From assembly GCA_037043015.1 (NCBI GenBank), contig CM073322.1, positions 33,997,364 through 34,061,363 of the forward strand: 64,000 nt of DNA, written 5' to 3'. The notes under the pieces are model-generated. The model saw nothing but the letters and a program-made list of their open reading frames with translations. It searched no databases and had not been told where the DNA came from. Below, piece by piece: positions 62,101 to 64,000 of the stretch. How positions within the stretch are numbered: the first letter of the stretch is position 1; each line of letters opens with the position of its first letter. The position numbers and the translations under genes are program-made. This DNA is from Bryum argenteum. Taxonomy: Eukaryota > Streptophyta > Bryopsida > Bryales > Bryaceae.

Positions 62101-63754
62101 GCACACTTACGCAGGACTCGCAAAGTTGAGGACGGGCCGCAACACAGCACATGCCAATAACTCGCGAGCTAAAGTCCGTAACAGCCGACAGTTTTTATCC
62201 TGACGTTTCAGAACCAATGCAACTACCCCTCCCGTCCGAATCTTCAAAACCTGGGCACACCAAGTGTCCTGATGCTATTGTTATTACCTTAGATGAACTA
62301 GAGAACAGTACCATAGACCTGAAGGAAGAAGAACGAATACGTCGGCCTATTCTGCCGGTCTCATGCAGATATCGAACTCTGCCTCAATTCCTCAAAGTAA
62401 GCTAGTTTGAGACTCTGGTGTCTCAGGTTTCAATGACGAGTTGGCTCCTTTATAAGCTAAACAAATCACTCAAATCATACTGCGATTCAAGATGTGATTA
62501 CTCAAGTAATTAATATTGCCCAAGAAGTATCTTTCTCCTCCATTAAAGTCTGAAGAATAGCAGTCAATATCTAACCCACCTGGTACTCAGCTTCAGGTGA
62601 AGCAAGAGCTGGGTGCAACACGCCTGAGGTCATCATGGCATCTTTCAGCTTTTCATCCCTCTCTTCTGTTGACATTAAACCGATTTTGTCTGATCCAATC
62701 TTACCCTTCATTTGTCGAAAGAGTTCAAAGTGATGTCCCACTAGATCCACCACGTCTCTACACCATGGCAAACGTAGATCATTACAGAAGCAATATGGCA
62801 ATAATATCAAAGCTCCTCCAGCAAAATTGGTAGAGAACTTGTTATAGCACAAAGAAAGAATGCTGCATCAAGCATACAATGGGCTCAAGAGTACCTTGAC
62901 AAGAGCGTGATCAGATTCACACGTTTAGCACGACTGGCAACTTCGGCAATCACGCCATTCAGAAGTATTCGCAGTTCCTCAGGAACTTCTTTGTCGGAGG
63001 TAATTGAAGCATACCACATATCGGTAACAAATTCATCGATAACAGACCTTGTAAGCAGATCCACTGCTTCTTCTACAACAGGTGAATCAATAATGCGACG
63101 CCATCTGCCAGTGACAATGATAATGATTAATAATCATAAACGAGTGGCGAGCTGCATTATTATGATCGCATACTTGACAAAGTCATTTGCAATGTGCTTC
63201 AAGTCAGAATCTGGCTTTCCAGCCTTCACAATCTCGAGTCCAGATCTTATGTGTACATCCATGATCACGGAAAGTTTCAATCCTATTTCATCGGCTTCCA
63301 CAACCAAAAGCAAGGTAATAACATTCATGCATAATTCTCAATCTGCTGCAAATATCGAGAAACATAGCAGTTCATAAGAAATCTTCTCTCGGGGAAAGGA
63401 TGGTGGGAAGATTGCAACAAGTAACCTGCCTTCGCAGAGAACAGAAACGGTCCAATAGGAAATGCATATAGGAACAGATATCACAACAAATACTGTACAA
63501 GAGAGTACAATCAGAATTGAGATACTGGAACATCTGTCACAAATGTAACCTGGTAGCAGCCACTTGGCACGGCAGTCCAAAGAGGAGAGGGTCATAATTG
63601 GTCAGCTGGCGTCGGTTCTGGTGCAGAGGCTGTGGTGGAAGACTCTCACTTGACCGAGGCTTCCAGCGAAATTCGACTTCGAAGGAAAGACGGCGTAAGG
63701 CAGCCAGGACGATAATAGAAACAGGCAGATTTATCCATACTGAGCTGCTGGTCA
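56151..63754 (-). CDS. PXA-PX-Nexin_C sorting nexin (At2g15900-like), 5' partial
   Basis: Seventeen visible exons: 63754-63550, 63104-62895, 62757-62580, 62250-62111, 61726-61435, 61288-61226, 61047-60193, 59998-59898, 59587-59443, 59211-59143, 58545-58500, 58397-57889, 57740-57661, 57058-56923, 56784-56598, 56482-56400, 56261-56151. All phases agree and give 1136 codons before the stop. The first visible residues, TSSSVWINLPVSIIVLAALR, are the membrane segment near the N terminus of the family; an upstream exon lies beyond the window. PXA is at about residues 70-250, then a Ser-rich linker. The PX domain is at about 645-755, with RRFRNFEQLH, LPPKRF and KERCISLDKYL (phosphoinositide-binding positions kept). 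Nexin_C is at about 955-1110. Such proteins (relatives of animal SNX13/14/19/25) are thought to act at membrane contact sites or endosomes and vacuoles; the exact role here is inferred. A 46-bp micro-exon (58545-58500) joins PX to the following DDAVDDMF segment. Confidence 0.92.
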
Positions 63755-64000
63755 CTACACGCACAATTGTAAACATTCATCAAAAGTGACATCACAAGAC
63801 CTATGGAGAAAAACATGTAACACGGTATTCAGCTGTTACAGGTTAAAACAGTTTAAGAGACCTAGCACCCAGCATTTTACACATCGAACACAAACAGAAA
63901 CATCCCTCTGATCCCTTTTCATGATGTTCACTATAAGCTGCCTAAAGTGCAGAAGTTTTTAGCCTAGTCTCTAAATTACGACCAATGTAGACTAATGAAC
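63755..64000. other. intron at window edge
   Basis: An AT-rich stretch on the coding strand of the sorting nexin with no recognisable exon. It is read as part of the intron before the first visible exon. Confidence 0.55.

Noticed and set aside
62151-62405. 84-codon plus-strand open frame
   Set aside because: Antisense to a PXA exon of the sorting nexin (62250-62111) whose minus-strand reading is clearly right.

Overview
This is nuclear DNA of a land plant. Five confident multi-exon genes are plant-type: a class VIIIb bHLH factor, TPLATE, proteasome subunit beta-3, a malectin/LRR receptor kinase like Arabidopsis At1g67720, and a PXA-PX-Nexin_C sorting nexin like At2g15900. An alpha/beta-hydrolase gene is also clear. 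Mostly short introns (about 70 to 600 bp) with compact genes, set between long AT-rich repeat blocks, would suit a bryophyte or lycophyte better than a seed plant. That is an impression only and the species cannot be named from this window.

Layout. Positions 1-5700 are mostly non-coding, with a SINE tail, a 1-kb transposon relic and one orphan exon-like stretch. The bHLH gene lies at 5719-7153 (minus). From 8.4 to 34.6 kb the window is a repeat graveyard with no intact gene. It holds a broken kinase-like gene, a cullin-3-like exon fragment, tRNA-derived SINEs, TA-flanked 217-bp MITEs, long-TIR MITEs, minisatellites and about a dozen TTAA-bounded inverted-repeat elements. From 35.4 to 46 kb is a gene-dense block: hydrolase (plus), TPLATE (minus, 11 exons) and PBC1 (minus, 7 exons). 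After a 3.5-kb repeat-bearing spacer come the receptor kinase (49365-55427, minus, 14 exons) and the sorting nexin (56151 to beyond 63754, minus, at least 17 exons, 5' end outside the window).

The genes are not an operon-like unit. Two of them act in membrane traffic: TPLATE in endocytosis and the PX protein probably on endosomal or vacuolar membranes. PBC1 and TPLATE have AACCCTAA-type telo-boxes upstream, common in plant housekeeping promoters.

The most interesting feature is the family of roughly 1-kb elements with TTAA at both edges and inverted repeats starting CCCCTAA or CCCTTAA. At 31753-34576 three of them are nested, and the inner two sit in TTAA sites of the outer one. TTAA target duplication plus CCC-starting termini is the signature of the piggyBac superfamily, which would be notable in a plant. 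No transposase is visible, so the class assignment is an inference. Exon boundaries of all genes were worked out by hand from reading-frame phase, GT/GC-AG signals and remembered family sequence; no search was run.
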